A DNA stretch of 64,000 bases from Salinicola aestuarinus (GTDB lineage Bacteria > Pseudomonadota > Gammaproteobacteria > Pseudomonadales > Halomonadaceae): NCBI RefSeq assembly GCF_003206645.1, contig NZ_PZJP01000008.1, positions 17,360 through 81,359 of the forward strand, given 5' to 3'. This document shows positions 28,580 through 39,279 of the stretch, in pieces; the first letter of the stretch is position 1; each line of letters opens with the position of its first letter. The notes beneath the pieces were generated by a model, which searched no databases, was not told the origin of the DNA, and worked only from the letters and a program-made list of their open reading frames with translations. Position numbers and translations under genes: made by a program.

Positions 28580-28615
28580 ACCGACTTGCCTGTCCTGATC
28601 GCGTCGTCGAGGCGC

Positions 28616-29263
28616 TTAGGCCTCGTCTTTCGGCTCGCCGTCTTCGTCGACGCCTTCACCCGCCAGCTCGTCATCACGCACGACGGTCGGATGCGTCACG
28701 CTGACGACGCCAGCGTCGTGCTCTTCGCCGTGGGAGAGTTCGACCAGTGACAGGCCTTCCGGCAGCTTGATGTCGGAAAGGTGAATGGTCTCGCCGAGAC
28801 CCAGCTCAGCGACGTCGACTTCCAGGTACTCAGGAAGCTTCGACGGCAGGCAGCTGACCTGAACGTCGTTGCTGAGCACGTGCAACACGCCGCCTTCATC
28901 CTTGACGCCCTTGCACTCTTCCTCGTTGAGGAAGTGGAGCGGAACGTTGATGGTGATTTCGTGAGTCGCATCGACACGCATGAAGTCGGCGTGAGTGATC
29001 AGCGCCTTGTACGGGTGGCGTTGCAGATCACGGATGATGACCTGCTGGCTCTTGCCGTCGACTTCGATATCGACGATCGAGGAGAAGAACGCCTCGTCTT
29101 CGATGGCCTTGTAGAAGGCCGGCTTGTCGATAGTGATCGGCAGCGGCTCGGCTTCACCACCGTAGATGATGGCGGCGACCTGTTCGTTCTTGCGGCGCAG
29201 GCGGCGGCTCGCACCTTTCCCCAGCTCCGTACGAACGTTGGCAGTCAGTGTGTAATGGGACAT
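28616..29263 (-). CDS. rplY: 50S ribosomal protein L25/general stress protein Ctc
   Basis: A 215-residue L25 of the long TL5/Ctc type, with a 5S rRNA-binding N-terminal barrel ([19 protein letters not shown]) and a C-terminal beta domain. The acidic tail (residues 195-215) is in keeping with a halophile. E. coli L25 is only the first 94 residues. It lies between prs and pth in the standard gammaproteobacterial order. Confidence 0.95.
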   Translation of the reverse strand: MSHYTLTANVRTELGKGASRRLRRKNEQVAAIIYGGEAEPLPITIDKPAFYKAIEDEAFFSSIVDIEVDGKSQQVIIRDLQRHPYKALITHADFMRVDATHEITINVPLHFLNEEECKGVKDEGGVLHVLSNDVQVSCLPSKLPEYLEVDVAELGLGETIHLSDIKLPEGLSLVELSHGEEHDAGVVSVTHPTVVRDDELAGEGVDEDGEPKDEA

Positions 29264-29290
29264 CGATTGTCACCTCTATTGGTCAAGAAA

Positions 29291-29329
29291 GGAGAGCGGC
29301 ACGGCCCGCGACCAGGCCGTGCCGTCTCC
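29291..29329 (-). terminator. Hairpin with T-rich tail between prs and rplY
   Basis: A long stem (about 17 pairs with two mismatches) on the minus strand is followed by TTTCTTG. It lies 80 bases after the prs stop and 30 bases before the rplY start. It could terminate prs transcription or attenuate read-through into rplY. Confidence 0.6.
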
Positions 29330-29334
29330 TGAGT

Positions 29335-29357
29335 GCGACTGCCTTCACGGCAGTCGC
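29335..29357 (-). other. Second perfect hairpin in the prs-rplY spacer
   Basis: A 9-bp perfect stem (29335-29343 with 29349-29357) with a 5-base loop lies directly before the terminator-like hairpin on the minus strand. It has no T tract and may stabilise the 3' end of the prs message. Confidence 0.4.
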
Positions 29358-29411
29358 TCGGCTATCCGCGCGGTGTAACCACGATAACGGGGTGCCTTGG
29401 GCGCCCGCGTT

Positions 29412-30353
29412 TCAGTGGAACATCGCGCTGACGGATTCTTCGTTGCTGACGCGGCGAATGGCTTCGGCGATGAGGCCGGCGACCGTCAATTGACGGATCT
29501 GACCGCTGCGACGCGCAGCTTCGGAGAGCGGTATGGTATCGGCAACCACGAGTTCGTCAAGCACCGAGCCACTAATATTGTCGACCGCCGGCCCTGAAAG
29601 GATGGGGTGAGTGGCGTAGGCGACGACGCGACGCGCACCGTGATCCTTGAGGGCTTCGGCCGCCTTGCAGAGCGTGCCGGCGGTGTCGACCATGTCGTCG
29701 ACCACCACACAGGTACGATCCTGGATGTCGCCGATGATGTGCATCACCTGCGCCTGGTTGGCCTGAGGCCGGCGCTTGTCGATGATCGCCAGGTCAACAT
29801 TGAGCTGCTTGGCGATCGCGCGGGCGCGAACCACACCGCCGACATCCGGTGAGACGACGACAAGATTGTCGTAGTTCTGACGCTCGATGTCGTCGAGCAG
29901 GATCGGCGAGCCGTAGACGTTGTCCACCGGCACGTCGAAGAAGCCCTGGATCTGATCGGCGTGCAGATCCATTGTCATAACGCGATCGACGCCGGCCTTG
30001 ACCATCATGTCGGCGACGACCTTGGCCGAGATCGGCACGCGAGCGGAGCGAACCCGGCGATCCTGGCGCGCGTAGCCAAAGTACGGCACCACGGCGGTGA
30101 TTCGCGTGGCCGAGGCGCGGCGAAGCGCGTCGACCATCAGGATCAATTCCATCAGGTTGTCGTTGGTCGGCGCGCAGGTCGACTGCAGGATGAAGACATC
30201 CTTGCCGCGCACGTTTTCGTTGATCTCGACGGCGATCTCGCCATCGCTGAACTGACCGACCGTGGCATGGCCGAGCCGGTTGTCGAGACTCTCGGCCACT
30301 TTTGACGCGAGTGCGACGTTGGCGTTACCGGTGAAAACCATCAATTTAGACAC
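29412..30353 (-). CDS. prs: Ribose-phosphate pyrophosphokinase
   Basis: A 313-residue PRPP synthetase. The ATP-binding flexible loop is [16 protein letters not shown], the metal-binding signature is [20 protein letters not shown], the catalytic [15 protein letters not shown] follows, and the ribose-5-phosphate loop is [15 protein letters not shown]. It makes PRPP for nucleotide, histidine and tryptophan synthesis. Length and position after tRNA-Gln and ispE match relatives. Confidence 0.97.
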   Translation of the reverse strand: MSKLMVFTGNANVALASKVAESLDNRLGHATVGQFSDGEIAVEINENVRGKDVFILQSTCAPTNDNLMELILMVDALRRASATRITAVVPYFGYARQDRRVRSARVPISAKVVADMMVKAGVDRVMTMDLHADQIQGFFDVPVDNVYGSPILLDDIERQNYDNLVVVSPDVGGVVRARAIAKQLNVDLAIIDKRRPQANQAQVMHIIGDIQDRTCVVVDDMVDTAGTLCKAAEALKDHGARRVVAYATHPILSGPAVDNISGSVLDELVVADTIPLSEAARRSGQIRQLTVAGLIAEAIRRVSNEESVSAMFH

Positions 30354-30631
30354 GCGCAGCCACCTTTAAGAGCTTGAGAGGGTCGGTAGGGAGTCGATTT
30401 GCGTTGAAGCGAGCGAGTCTGCAGAGGGAACTCGGGGGGCGCGGCGAGGGCGCATGACCGATTGCCGAGCCGGTGCGAACGCACGTATCACCTCCGCGAG
30501 TCTCGCGATCCGAGGAGAGTCGAACGTCGAAGCGGCGGAAGAAGCCATGGCGGCGCCGGTAGGGAAGTCGTGTGGACTGAAGGGCCATCGCGTCCCGGTT
30601 TCCGTATGCAGGCTTTTGAAGAGCGAAGAGA

Positions 30632-30706
30632 TGGCTGGGGTACCAGGATTCGAACCTGGGAATGCCGATACCAGAAACCGGTGCCTTACCACTTGGCTAT
30701 ACCCCA
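30632..30706 (-). tRNA. tRNA-Gln (CTG)
   Basis: A 75-base cloverleaf with CCA encoded. The acceptor stem TGGGGTA pairs with TACCCCA, the T-loop is TTCGAAT, and the anticodon loop TTCTGGT gives CTG. One G-T wobble is present in the anticodon stem. Its place between ispE and prs is conserved in gammaproteobacteria. Confidence 0.94.
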
Positions 30707-30852
30707 GCAATGTCGGTAGCGCACATTATGCGCAAAGGCGCTGACCGTTGACCAGACGTGCACGTAAAACCAGTCTCGAGTCGCTGTCGGCTAAGAGGAA
30801 ATGACGATGGTGCATTCATCTCTCTCGTTGCGATGGCGTCTCGCGTGCAGCC

Positions 30853-31737
30853 TCAATCGAGTCTCAAGGTGCGATGCAGCGGTGAGCGATTGCAGCCGCG
30901 AGCCTTGAAGACCTGCCACTCACTCGGTGCGTTGCGAAGCGCCTCGTCGGCCAGGGCATCGTCGAGCGGGCAGAAGACGCAGGCGCCTGTCCCGGTGAGC
31001 ATGGCCGGACCGTACTGGGAGAGCCAGACGATGGCACGGTCAACTTCGGGATAGAGCGCGCGAACGCTGCTTTCGCAATCGTTGCGCCACACCGTGTCGG
31101 GGGTGGCCCCGGTGAGTGCGTGGCGCATACTAATGGCGAGGCTATGACGTGTCAAACCGGGGTGGTTGAAGACGGCGGCGGTGGAAACGCTCACGCCCGG
31201 ATGCACGATGACGAACGGGGTTTCCTCGAGTTGGACCGGGCTGAGGCGCTCACCTACGCCCTCTGCCCATGCGCTGTGGCCGCGGACGAAGACCGGCACG
31301 TCCGCGCCGAGTTCGAGGCCCAGCTCGGCGAGTCGATCGATGCCGAGCGCCAGCCCCCAGAGTCGGTCGAGACCGAGCAGTGTCGTCGCGGCGTTGGAGC
31401 TGCCGCCGCCCAGTCCGCCCCCCATGGGGAGTCGCTTGTCGAGAACGATATTGGCCCCCGCGCGGGTTCCGCTTGCTGCCTGCAGGCGCCGGGCGGCTTT
31501 GACCACGAGGTTGTCGTCATGTGCCACGTCTTCCAGCGCGGATGACAGCGCTATCCTGCCATCCTCACGCGGGGAGAAATGAAGCGTGTCCGCGAGGTCG
31601 AGCAGTTGAAACAGCGTCTGGAGATCGTGATAGCCATCGTCGCGGCGTCCGGTGATCCGCAATAGTCGGTTGAGTTTCGCGGGCGCAGGCAGGGATAGCG
31701 GGGTTGCTCCGGCGCTAGGTTCCTTGCCGGGGGTCAT
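30853..31737 (-). CDS. ispE: 4-diphosphocytidyl-2-C-methyl-D-erythritol kinase
   Basis: A 294-residue GHMP kinase that phosphorylates CDP-methylerythritol in the MEP isoprenoid pathway. The start APAKLNRLLRITGRRDDGYHDL and the ATP-binding glycine-rich loop PMGGGLGGGSSNAATTL (near 105) are diagnostic, and LTGTGACVF is the third GHMP motif. Its start overlaps the lolB stop by four bases (ATGA). Confidence 0.95.
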   Translation of the reverse strand: MTPGKEPSAGATPLSLPAPAKLNRLLRITGRRDDGYHDLQTLFQLLDLADTLHFSPREDGRIALSSALEDVAHDDNLVVKAARRLQAASGTRAGANIVLDKRLPMGGGLGGGSSNAATTLLGLDRLWGLALGIDRLAELGLELGADVPVFVRGHSAWAEGVGERLSPVQLEETPFVIVHPGVSVSTAAVFNHPGLTRHSLAISMRHALTGATPDTVWRNDCESSVRALYPEVDRAIVWLSQYGPAMLTGTGACVFCPLDDALADEALRNAPSEWQVFKARGCNRSPLHRTLRLD

Positions 31738-32405
31738 GGTGTCTCACCGGCAGTGCCAGGACGCCATTCGTTGACGACTAAGGTGGCGCGAACCTCGTTG
31801 TAAGTCATGACCAGGCGTCGCGGCAGCCAGAGCTCACCGGCGTAGGTCCAGTCACGATATTCAATGCGCCAGCCCGCTTGTTGAAGCGTCTTGGGAAAGC
31901 CGAAGGTGTCAGGCGTCGTCTCGAAGACGCTACCCGGCGCCGGCAGGCCGCGCACCCAGTAGTCGAGCGCGGAGATCGGTAGCGACCAGCCCAGCTGCTG
32001 TTGCATCAGCGCCTCCGGGGAGGCCGCTTCGAAGGTGCCGTCACCGGTGGTCAACCTGACCGCGCCCGCACGGCCTTCGAGCACGCTGCGGCCGGCGCCG
32101 AACGGCCCGCTGATCAGCATGCGATAGTGCTGTGGCGTCTGTCGCCAGTCGAGGTTGGCGCTGGTGCTGTCCTGCGGCGTTCGCAGGCCGACCTTACCGG
32201 CGATCTGCCAGGTGTCGAGGGCGGTGAGATCGTCCTGCTGTCGCGCCCAGTCATCACCCTGACGAGGAGTCTCCGGCATCGGCGCCTGGCCGGCACAGCC
32301 GGCAAGCCAGAGCGCGACGAAAAGCGCACCGAGTGGACGCCAGCCGCGAAGGCCAGATTGTGGCTTGCAACGCGGGGAATCACTGGCCGTTGGCAGCATC
32401 GGCAT
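31734..32405 (-). CDS. lolB: Outer-membrane lipoprotein localisation protein LolB
   Basis: A 223-residue lipoprotein. The signal peptide ends in the lipobox LAGC, and the mature part has the LolB segments WQIAGKVGLRTP, SANLDWRQ and YRMLISGPFGAG. It receives lipoproteins from LolA and inserts them in the outer membrane. The start at 32405 is preceded by AGGA at seven bases; a further in-frame ATG lies upstream at 32447. The gene overlaps the end of the TPR gene by 26 bases and is coupled to ispE. Confidence 0.93.
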   Translation of the reverse strand: MPMLPTASDSPRCKPQSGLRGWRPLGALFVALWLAGCAGQAPMPETPRQGDDWARQQDDLTALDTWQIAGKVGLRTPQDSTSANLDWRQTPQHYRMLISGPFGAGRSVLEGRAGAVRLTTGDGTFEAASPEALMQQQLGWSLPISALDYWVRGLPAPGSVFETTPDTFGFPKTLQQAGWRIEYRDWTYAGELWLPRRLVMTYNEVRATLVVNEWRPGTAGETP

Positions 32406-34149
32406 GGGTACGTCCTGTCGAAATCGAAGAAGAAGTAGTGAGGCCAAGCTCGGGGTGGCGACGGAGCAAGTCGTCGATGTCCGGGTGCGTCTCGCTGCTC
32501 GACAGCGCCGCGTTCACCACGCGTTTCGCTTTCTCGGTCTGGCCGAGTGTCAGCAGCGTTTCGGCGTAGTGGGCGGCAATCTCCTGATCGGGTACCGCCG
32601 CGTAGGCTCGCTGCAGGTAGTCAAGCGCGAGCTGCGAGTCGCCGAGCTTGAAGTGAATCCAGCCCAGACTATCCAGAATCGCCGGGCTGTCGGGTTCGAT
32701 GGCGGCGGCGCGCTCGACGAGCGAGAGCGCTTCGTCCAGCCGATCGGTTTCCGTTGCCAATGTATAGCCGAGCGCATTGAGGGCAGCGGCGTCGTTCGGG
32801 TCGCGATCGACCAGCGTTTCGAGCGTTTCGAGCATTCGCGCCAGATTGCCCTGGGCGTAGTCACGCATGGCCCGGGTATAAAGTAGATCGTTGTCATCGG
32901 GGGCCTGGGTGAGCGCATCGCTGAGCAACGCATCCGCCGCGGCCATCTGGCCTGCGCTGTCCAGCGCCTCGATACCCAGTTGCGTCAGCGTCGTGCGGTG
33001 ACGCGCATGGCGAAGCGATTCCACGCGGACGAATTCCTGAAGTGCCGCGTAGCGCGCGTCACGCGCCAGCATTCGGATCGCCAGGGCGCGGGATTCGTTG
33101 AATCCGGGGCCGGGCGGCACTTGACGGTAATAGAGCAGCGCGTTGTCGGTTTCGCCTCGTTGCTCGGCGATGCTCGCCAGCAGGAGATACGCGCCGGGCG
33201 GGGTGTTGTCGCGATCCAGCAGGGGGAGCAGGAGTCGCTGAGCCGGCGCCGGGGCGTCGAACTGGAGATAGAGCCTGGCAAGCGCGAGGCGTAGCGTCGG
33301 ATTGTCGGGGTAGCGCTGGAGCAACCGGTCGATCTGGCCCTCCGCGGCGGGGATGTCTCCCCGTGAGATCGCGCTCTGCGCCAGGGCCAGGAAAAAGCGG
33401 CTATCGCCGGGCGCGAGTGCAAGCCCGCGCCTCGCCGCGGATTCGGCGAGGCCGGTATTGCCGGCTTCGAGGGCGATCTGCGACTGCACGAGCCAGAGCT
33501 CGGCGGTGGCGAGGGTCATGGCCGAGAGGCGATCGATACGCGCCAGCGCTGCCGTCGGGTCACCGCCGACCGCTTCGAGTCTTGCCATCGCCAGCCCCGG
33601 GTCCAAGTCGGCCGGATGGGCGTCGGCGTAGGCACGAAGCGGCGGGACGAGTTCGCCAAGCGCGACTCCAGACTCGAGGGCGAGGTCGACCAGCGCCAGT
33701 AGCTGGCCGTCGCCCCCCTGGCGCGATAGTTCGAGGCGATGGCGAAGCGCCAGCGCCCACTCCCCGCGATCAATGGCAATACCCGACAGCAACGCTTCCG
33801 GGGCGTCGTCTTCAGGTGCCAGTGTCTGCCACAGGTCGGCGGTGCTGGAGAGCAGGTCGGTATCTTCGGTATAGCGAGCCGCGAGCGTCGCACGCTCGGC
33901 CAGCGCCGCTGAGCGGTAGCGCCTGGCGGCGCCTTGGTATCCGAGCGCGGCGCGTCGAAAATCGCCGCGCTGCCCCGCCATCTCCGCGAGCATGACGTCT
34001 GACAGCCCCTGGGCGTCGAAGCCGCGAGTGATCGGCGGTGCGTTACGCATCGGGTCGGGATGGGGGGGCGCGGTGGAATCGGCCGACATGCCTTGGCAGC
34101 CGGTCAGAAGCGCCGCGCAGCCGGCGGCGTAGAGCAGACGTTTGGCCAT
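32380..34149 (-). CDS. Tetratricopeptide-repeat lipoprotein
   Basis: A 589-residue protein with a lipoprotein signal (MAKRLLYAAGCAALLTGCQG) and many TPR-like helix pairs along its length, for example ALNALGYTLATETDRLDEALSLVERAAAIEPDSPAILDSLGWIHFKLGDSQLAL near residues 465-520. Such proteins scaffold envelope complexes. Placement directly upstream of and overlapping lolB is conserved in Halomonas and Pseudomonas relatives. I chose the ATG at 34149 since it begins the lipoprotein signal and follows GAGG; a longer frame upstream has no such signal. The specific partner is unknown. Confidence 0.85.
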   Translation of the reverse strand: MAKRLLYAAGCAALLTGCQGMSADSTAPPHPDPMRNAPPITRGFDAQGLSDVMLAEMAGQRGDFRRAALGYQGAARRYRSAALAERATLAARYTEDTDLLSSTADLWQTLAPEDDAPEALLSGIAIDRGEWALALRHRLELSRQGGDGQLLALVDLALESGVALGELVPPLRAYADAHPADLDPGLAMARLEAVGGDPTAALARIDRLSAMTLATAELWLVQSQIALEAGNTGLAESAARRGLALAPGDSRFFLALAQSAISRGDIPAAEGQIDRLLQRYPDNPTLRLALARLYLQFDAPAPAQRLLLPLLDRDNTPPGAYLLLASIAEQRGETDNALLYYRQVPPGPGFNESRALAIRMLARDARYAALQEFVRVESLRHARHRTTLTQLGIEALDSAGQMAAADALLSDALTQAPDDNDLLYTRAMRDYAQGNLARMLETLETLVDRDPNDAAALNALGYTLATETDRLDEALSLVERAAAIEPDSPAILDSLGWIHFKLGDSQLALDYLQRAYAAVPDQEIAAHYAETLLTLGQTEKAKRVVNAALSSSETHPDIDDLLRRHPELGLTTSSSISTGRTHADAANGQ

Positions 34150-34287
34150 GCCGTCCTCGGGGTCGATCGGTGGCTCAAGCATACCCCGTGAATGCCGGGG
34201 GTCAATCGGATGGAGCCGGCGACGCCCTGCGCGCGCAGAGGTTACAAACGAGGGGTAACGCATTGCCTGCTAAGGGTTCTTGGGTTG

Positions 34288-34296
34288 TGCTAAAAT
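34288..34296 (+). promoter_or_regulatory. Extended -10 promoter candidate of hemA
   Basis: TGCTAAAAT is a good extended -10 element. No clear -35 lies at the right distance. Transcription from here would give a leader of roughly 285 bases before the hemA start. Confidence 0.4.
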
Positions 34297-34313
34297 GGCG
34301 CCGCTGCGGGGGC

Positions 34314-34345
34314 CAAGCCGGCCTGGCTGATTCGCTAAGCCGCCG
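34314..34345 (+). other. Stable hairpin in the hemA leader
   Basis: GCCGG pairs with CCGGC, followed by an inner GGCT/AGCC pair with a 9-base loop. A second hairpin (GGCGC with GTGCC, about 34376-34396) follows. Both are downstream of the -10 candidate, so they would lie in the messenger leader. Confidence 0.4.
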
Positions 34346-34586
34346 GCGACGCGCTGCGTGAACTGTTGCGAGAGGGGGGCGCGAGTTCGAATGGTGCCGT
34401 CATCCGTTCCCGCCGAATCCGCGTAGAGCCTCGGTAAGCACTGACCCCGCGTTGCGGCTGCCCCTGGCGAACCGCTCGACGATGGGCAAGCGGGCATTCA
34501 TTGCCCAGGTGCCGTCATCGTGATCGTCCGTTCCGACGTGCCGACCTCGGTGATTTGACCCATGCAAGATTATTGACCGTGATTTC

Positions 34587-35857
34587 ATGACGCTGCTAGC
34601 TCTGGGTATCAATCACAAGACCGCCGCGGTGGACATGCGCGAGCGAGTTGCCTTTTCGCCGTCGCAGTATGCCGCGGCGCTAGGACAGCTGCGCGCGCTG
34701 CCTGACGTGCATGAGGCGGCGGTGCTCTCTACCTGCAATCGCACCGAGCTCTACTGCGTCACAGCCGATGGCGGCGAGAGCCAGCTGCTGGAGTGGCTGA
34801 GCAGCTTCCACGGCATGGCAGCCCACGAGCTGCTCAATAGTGCCTACCACTATCATGAGGGCGAGGCCGCTCGGCACCTGATGCGCGTCGCCGCCGGTCT
34901 CGACTCGATGGTACTGGGCGAGCCGCAGATTCTTGGCCAGTTGAAGGATGCCTACCAGCTCGCTCGCGAACACGCCGGTCTAGGCAGCGAGCTCGAGCGA
35001 CTGTTCCAGCAAACGTTCTCGATCGCCAAACAGGTGCGTACCGAGACGTCGATTGGCGAGAACCCGGTCTCGGTGGCCTATGCCGCAGTGAGTCTCGCCA
35101 GTCGAATTTTCGATGATTTCGGCCGAGCGCGAGCCCTGCTGATCGGTGCGGGAGAGACGGTGGAACTCGTGGCGCGTCATTTGCGAGAAGCCGGGATCCT
35201 GGGAATCACCGTCGCGAACCGAACCCTGGCCCGCGCGGAGGCGCTCGCCGCCGACTGCGGGGGTAAGGCGATCGAGCTCGGCGGCATTCCGCAGGCACTG
35301 GAGCAGGCGGACATCGTCATCGCGTCGACGGCAAGCGACCTGCCGATCCTGGGTAAGGGCATGGTCGAGCGAGCGCTGAAAGTGCGCCGGCATCGCCCCA
35401 TCTTCATGGTGGATATCGCCGTGCCCCGCGACATCGAGCCCGAAGTGGGTGACCTCGATGACGTCTTCCTCTACAGCGTCGACGACCTGCAGCAGGTGAT
35501 CGCCGAGAACCGTCGCCATCGCGAAGTGGCTGCCAGCCAGGCCGAGACATTGATCGAGCAGGGCGTCGAGCACTGGCTGCACGAGCGCCGTGTGCGCGGC
35601 GCTGGCGATCTGATCCGACGCTATCGCCAGCATGGCGAGTCACTGCGCCAGGACGCCGAGACACAGGCGCTCGCGCAGCTGGCGAGAGGCGAGGATCCCG
35701 AAACGGTCATCAAGCGGCTCTCGCATCAGCTCGCCAACAAGCTCATGCACGGCCCGACCCTTCGTCTTCGAGAGGCGTCGGGCGAGTCGCGACAAGACAT
35801 TATCCAGGCGGCCGACAGCTTGCTGATCGACGCCTCCGCCACGACACAGGATTCCGC

Positions 35858-35861
<4 letters not shown>
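34587..35861 (+). CDS. hemA: Glutamyl-tRNA reductase
   Basis: A 424-residue enzyme that reduces glutamyl-tRNA to glutamate-1-semialdehyde, the first committed step of C5 haem synthesis. The catalytic cysteine is in [10 protein letters not shown] (near 50), the NADPH domain in [17 protein letters not shown] (near 185), and the C-terminal dimerisation helix covers the last 100 residues. The ribosome-binding site is weak (GTGA). It overlaps prfA by four bases, starting the conserved hemA-prfA-prmC order. Confidence 0.97.
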
Positions 35862-36938
<1,077 letters not shown>

Positions 36939-36946
<8 letters not shown>

Positions 36947-37811
36947 GTCACTGTCGCCGATGACCGTCGACGAGGCGCTGAGACACGCGGCCTCGCGTCT
37001 GAGCGAGAGTCCGTCGCCGCGTCTCGACGCCGAGGTTCTGTTGATGCACGTGCTCGACGTCGGGCGCACCTGGCTCTACACCTGGGGCGATCGCCATCTC
37101 GAGGCGGGCGCCGAGGGCCGATTCGAAGCACTGCTGGCTCGGCGACAGGCCGGGTGGCCGGTCGCCTATCTCGTCGGTCGCCGCGAGTTCTGGGGCCTGA
37201 TGCTGGACACGACGGCAGCGACTCTCATTCCGCGTCCCGATACCGAACGGCTGGTCGAGGCGGCGCTGGCCTCGGCGGCGCAGCCTACGGGCGCGCTGCT
37301 CGATCTCGGCACCGGCACCGGCGCGATCGCCCTGGCATTCGCCAGTGAGCGTGCCGGCTGGCGGGTCAGCGGCGTCGATTTCTCGGCGGAGGCGGCGGCG
37401 TTGGCAGCCGCCAACGCCGAACGTCTCGGCCTCGATGTCGAGATCCTCGTCAGCGACTGGTTTTCGGCAGTCGCCGGACGACGTTTCGACGTCATCGTCT
37501 CCAATCCGCCCTATATCGCCGACGACGATCCGCACCTCGAACGGGGGGATGTACGATTCGAACCCCGAAGCGCCCTCGTCGCTGAGGCCGGCGGTTTCGC
37601 CGCGCTGGACACGATCATCGACGGCGCCCGCTCGTACCTGAACGCCGGCGGCTGGCTCTGGCTCGAGCATGGCTTCGAGCAGGGCGAGAACCTTCGTCGG
37701 CGCTTCGAGCATTATGGGTATCACGAGATCGCGACACTCGAGGATCTCGGGGGGCGCGACCGCGTCACCGGCGCAAGATGGCGTGACGACGCGACGCCAG
37801 CCAGCGCCTGA
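36939..37811 (+). CDS. prmC: Release factor glutamine methyltransferase
   Basis: A 290-residue SAM-dependent enzyme that methylates the GGQ glutamine of RF1 and RF2. The SAM-binding [16 protein letters not shown] (near 115) and the substrate-glutamine motif [11 protein letters not shown] (near 187) are clear. It overlaps prfA, its substrate's gene, by eight bases. Confidence 0.96.
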
Positions 37812-37942
37812 CGATGCCCGTTGGCTGTCCGGCCTTGGGTATTGCAGATGTGTCCGCCGCGAGGCTGTGATAGTACTAATGCGCCGACTCCGCCGGCGCT
37901 GCGCGGGCGGGGTCGTTACTCCTCGATTCACTGGCTGGAACA

Positions 37943-38452
37943 ATGACAGCAATGAAAGCCAAATCGCGCTCTCTCGATCGTATCGATCTCAATATCCTGC
38001 GCTGTCTCCAGGACAACGCGCGGATCTCCTACGTCGATCTCGCCACCCAGGTGGGGCTGTCGACCACGCCGTGTCTCGAGCGGGTCAAACGACTCGAACG
38101 CGCCGGTGTCATCCGCGGCTATCGCGCACTGCTCGATCCCCACGCACTGAAGGCCAACCTGCTGGTCTTCGTCGAGATTAGCCTGAGTACGCAGTCCCCG
38201 GCGGTCTTCGACGAGTTTCGCCGCGCCGTGGCGGAACTGCCGCAGATCCAGGAGTGTCACCTCGTCTCGGGGCAGTTCGACTATATCCTCAAGTGCCGGA
38301 TTCCCGAGATGTCCGCCTATCGCCAGCTGCTGGGCGATGTGGTACTGACGCTGCCGGGCGTCAAGGAGTCGAAGAGCTACGTGGTGATGGAGGAGGTCAA
38401 GGAAGCCCTGTCGCTGCCCATTCCCGACCTGGACACGATCGAGGAACGCTGA
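37943..38452 (+). CDS. lrp: Leucine-responsive regulatory protein
   Basis: A 169-residue Lrp/AsnC-family regulator. The N-terminal helix-turn-helix reads LDRIDLNILRCLQDNARISY and TTPCLERVKRLERAGVI, and the C-terminal RAM domain has IQECHLVSGQFDYILKCRIPEMSAYR. These stretches are very close to E. coli Lrp, including the LLVFVEI and YVVMEEVK segments, so true Lrp orthology is likely. It has its own 131-base upstream spacer. Confidence 0.87.
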   Translation: MTAMKAKSRSLDRIDLNILRCLQDNARISYVDLATQVGLSTTPCLERVKRLERAGVIRGYRALLDPHALKANLLVFVEISLSTQSPAVFDEFRRAVAELPQIQECHLVSGQFDYILKCRIPEMSAYRQLLGDVVLTLPGVKESKSYVVMEEVKEALSLPIPDLDTIEER

Positions 38453-38523
38453 GTCGCTTCGCTTGCCACGCTGCCCACCAGTGGTGCGATCCACGCTTTA
38501 TCCAACGCCATCGATGAGACGCC

Positions 38524-39279
38524 ATGAACGACGATCAGCTGCTCCGCTACAGCCGCCACATCATGCTCGAGGAGATCGATATCGAGGGGCAGACGCGCCT
38601 GCTCGACTCTCATGCGCTCGTCGTGGGTGCCGGCGGGCTCGGCTCGCCGGCGGCGCTCTATCTGGCCGCCTCGGGCGTAGGGCGGCTGACCCTCGCCGAT
38701 GACGACGTTGTCGAGCACTCCAATCTGCAGCGCCAGATTGCGCACACGGAGGCATCACTCGGGCGTTTCAAGGCCGAGTCCGCGCGCGAGGCGGCGCTGG
38801 CGCTCAACGGCGAGTGTCGCATCGAGGCGCTGTCGAGCCGTCTGGCCGGCGAGGCACTACTCGCAGCGGTGGAGGCGGCGGATGTCGTACTGGATTGCAC
38901 CGACCGCTTCTCCAGTCGTTTCCCCATCAATCGCGCCTGCGTCAAGACGGCAACGCCACTGGTCAGCGGGGCTGCCATCCGCTTCTCCGGACAGCTCGCG
39001 GTGTTCGATCCCAGCGTCGCGGCGTCGCCTTGCTACGCCTGTCTCTACGGCGAGGAAGGGGATGATGACTCGCTGACCTGCGCCGAAAGCGGTGTCGCGT
39101 CACCGCTGGTGGGCGTCATCGGGAGTTTTCAGGCGCTGGAGGCCCTCAAGCTTCTGAGCGGCGCCGGGACGCCGCACCGTGGACTTTCCACCTTCGATGG
39201 GCTTCGCGGCGAGTGGCGTCGTTTCGAACTGCCGCGAGACCCTCACTGTGCGGTTTGTGGGGCGGCCGTGTCCGACTGA
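38524..39279 (+). CDS. moeB: Molybdopterin-synthase adenylyltransferase (MoeB/ThiF family)
   Basis: A 251-residue E1-like enzyme. It has LLRYSRHIMLEEIDIEGQ, the ATP-binding GAGGLGSPAALYLAASGVG (near 37), NLQRQI, and the catalytic-loop DCTDRFSSRFPIN. Zinc cysteines are CYACLYG and CAVCG. It adenylates the C terminus of MoaD or ThiS. Position after hemA-prfA-prmC matches gammaproteobacterial order. Its end overlaps the convergent kinase gene by 37 bases. Confidence 0.88.
   Translation: MNDDQLLRYSRHIMLEEIDIEGQTRLLDSHALVVGAGGLGSPAALYLAASGVGRLTLADDDVVEHSNLQRQIAHTEASLGRFKAESAREAALALNGECRIEALSSRLAGEALLAAVEAADVVLDCTDRFSSRFPINRACVKTATPLVSGAAIRFSGQLAVFDPSVAASPCYACLYGEEGDDDSLTCAESGVASPLVGVIGSFQALEALKLLSGAGTPHRGLSTFDGLRGEWRRFELPRDPHCAVCGAAVSD

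Larger units (their letters stand above)
34150..34586 (+). other. Divergent TPR lipoprotein-hemA control region
   Basis: A 437-base spacer without a supported gene. It holds the hemA promoter candidate and a structured leader of about 290 bases with two hairpins. No tRNA or known RNA family could be assigned. Confidence 0.5.

Noticed and set aside
30346..30588. Short minus-strand frame between prs and tRNA-Gln
   Set aside because: It has no ribosome-binding site or family motif and overlaps the expected prs leader.
34299..34400. A tRNA-like segment with GTTCGAAT in the hemA leader
   Set aside because: The stem around the loop leaves 11 bases instead of seven, and no acceptor stem or anticodon arm could be paired, so it is not a tRNA.
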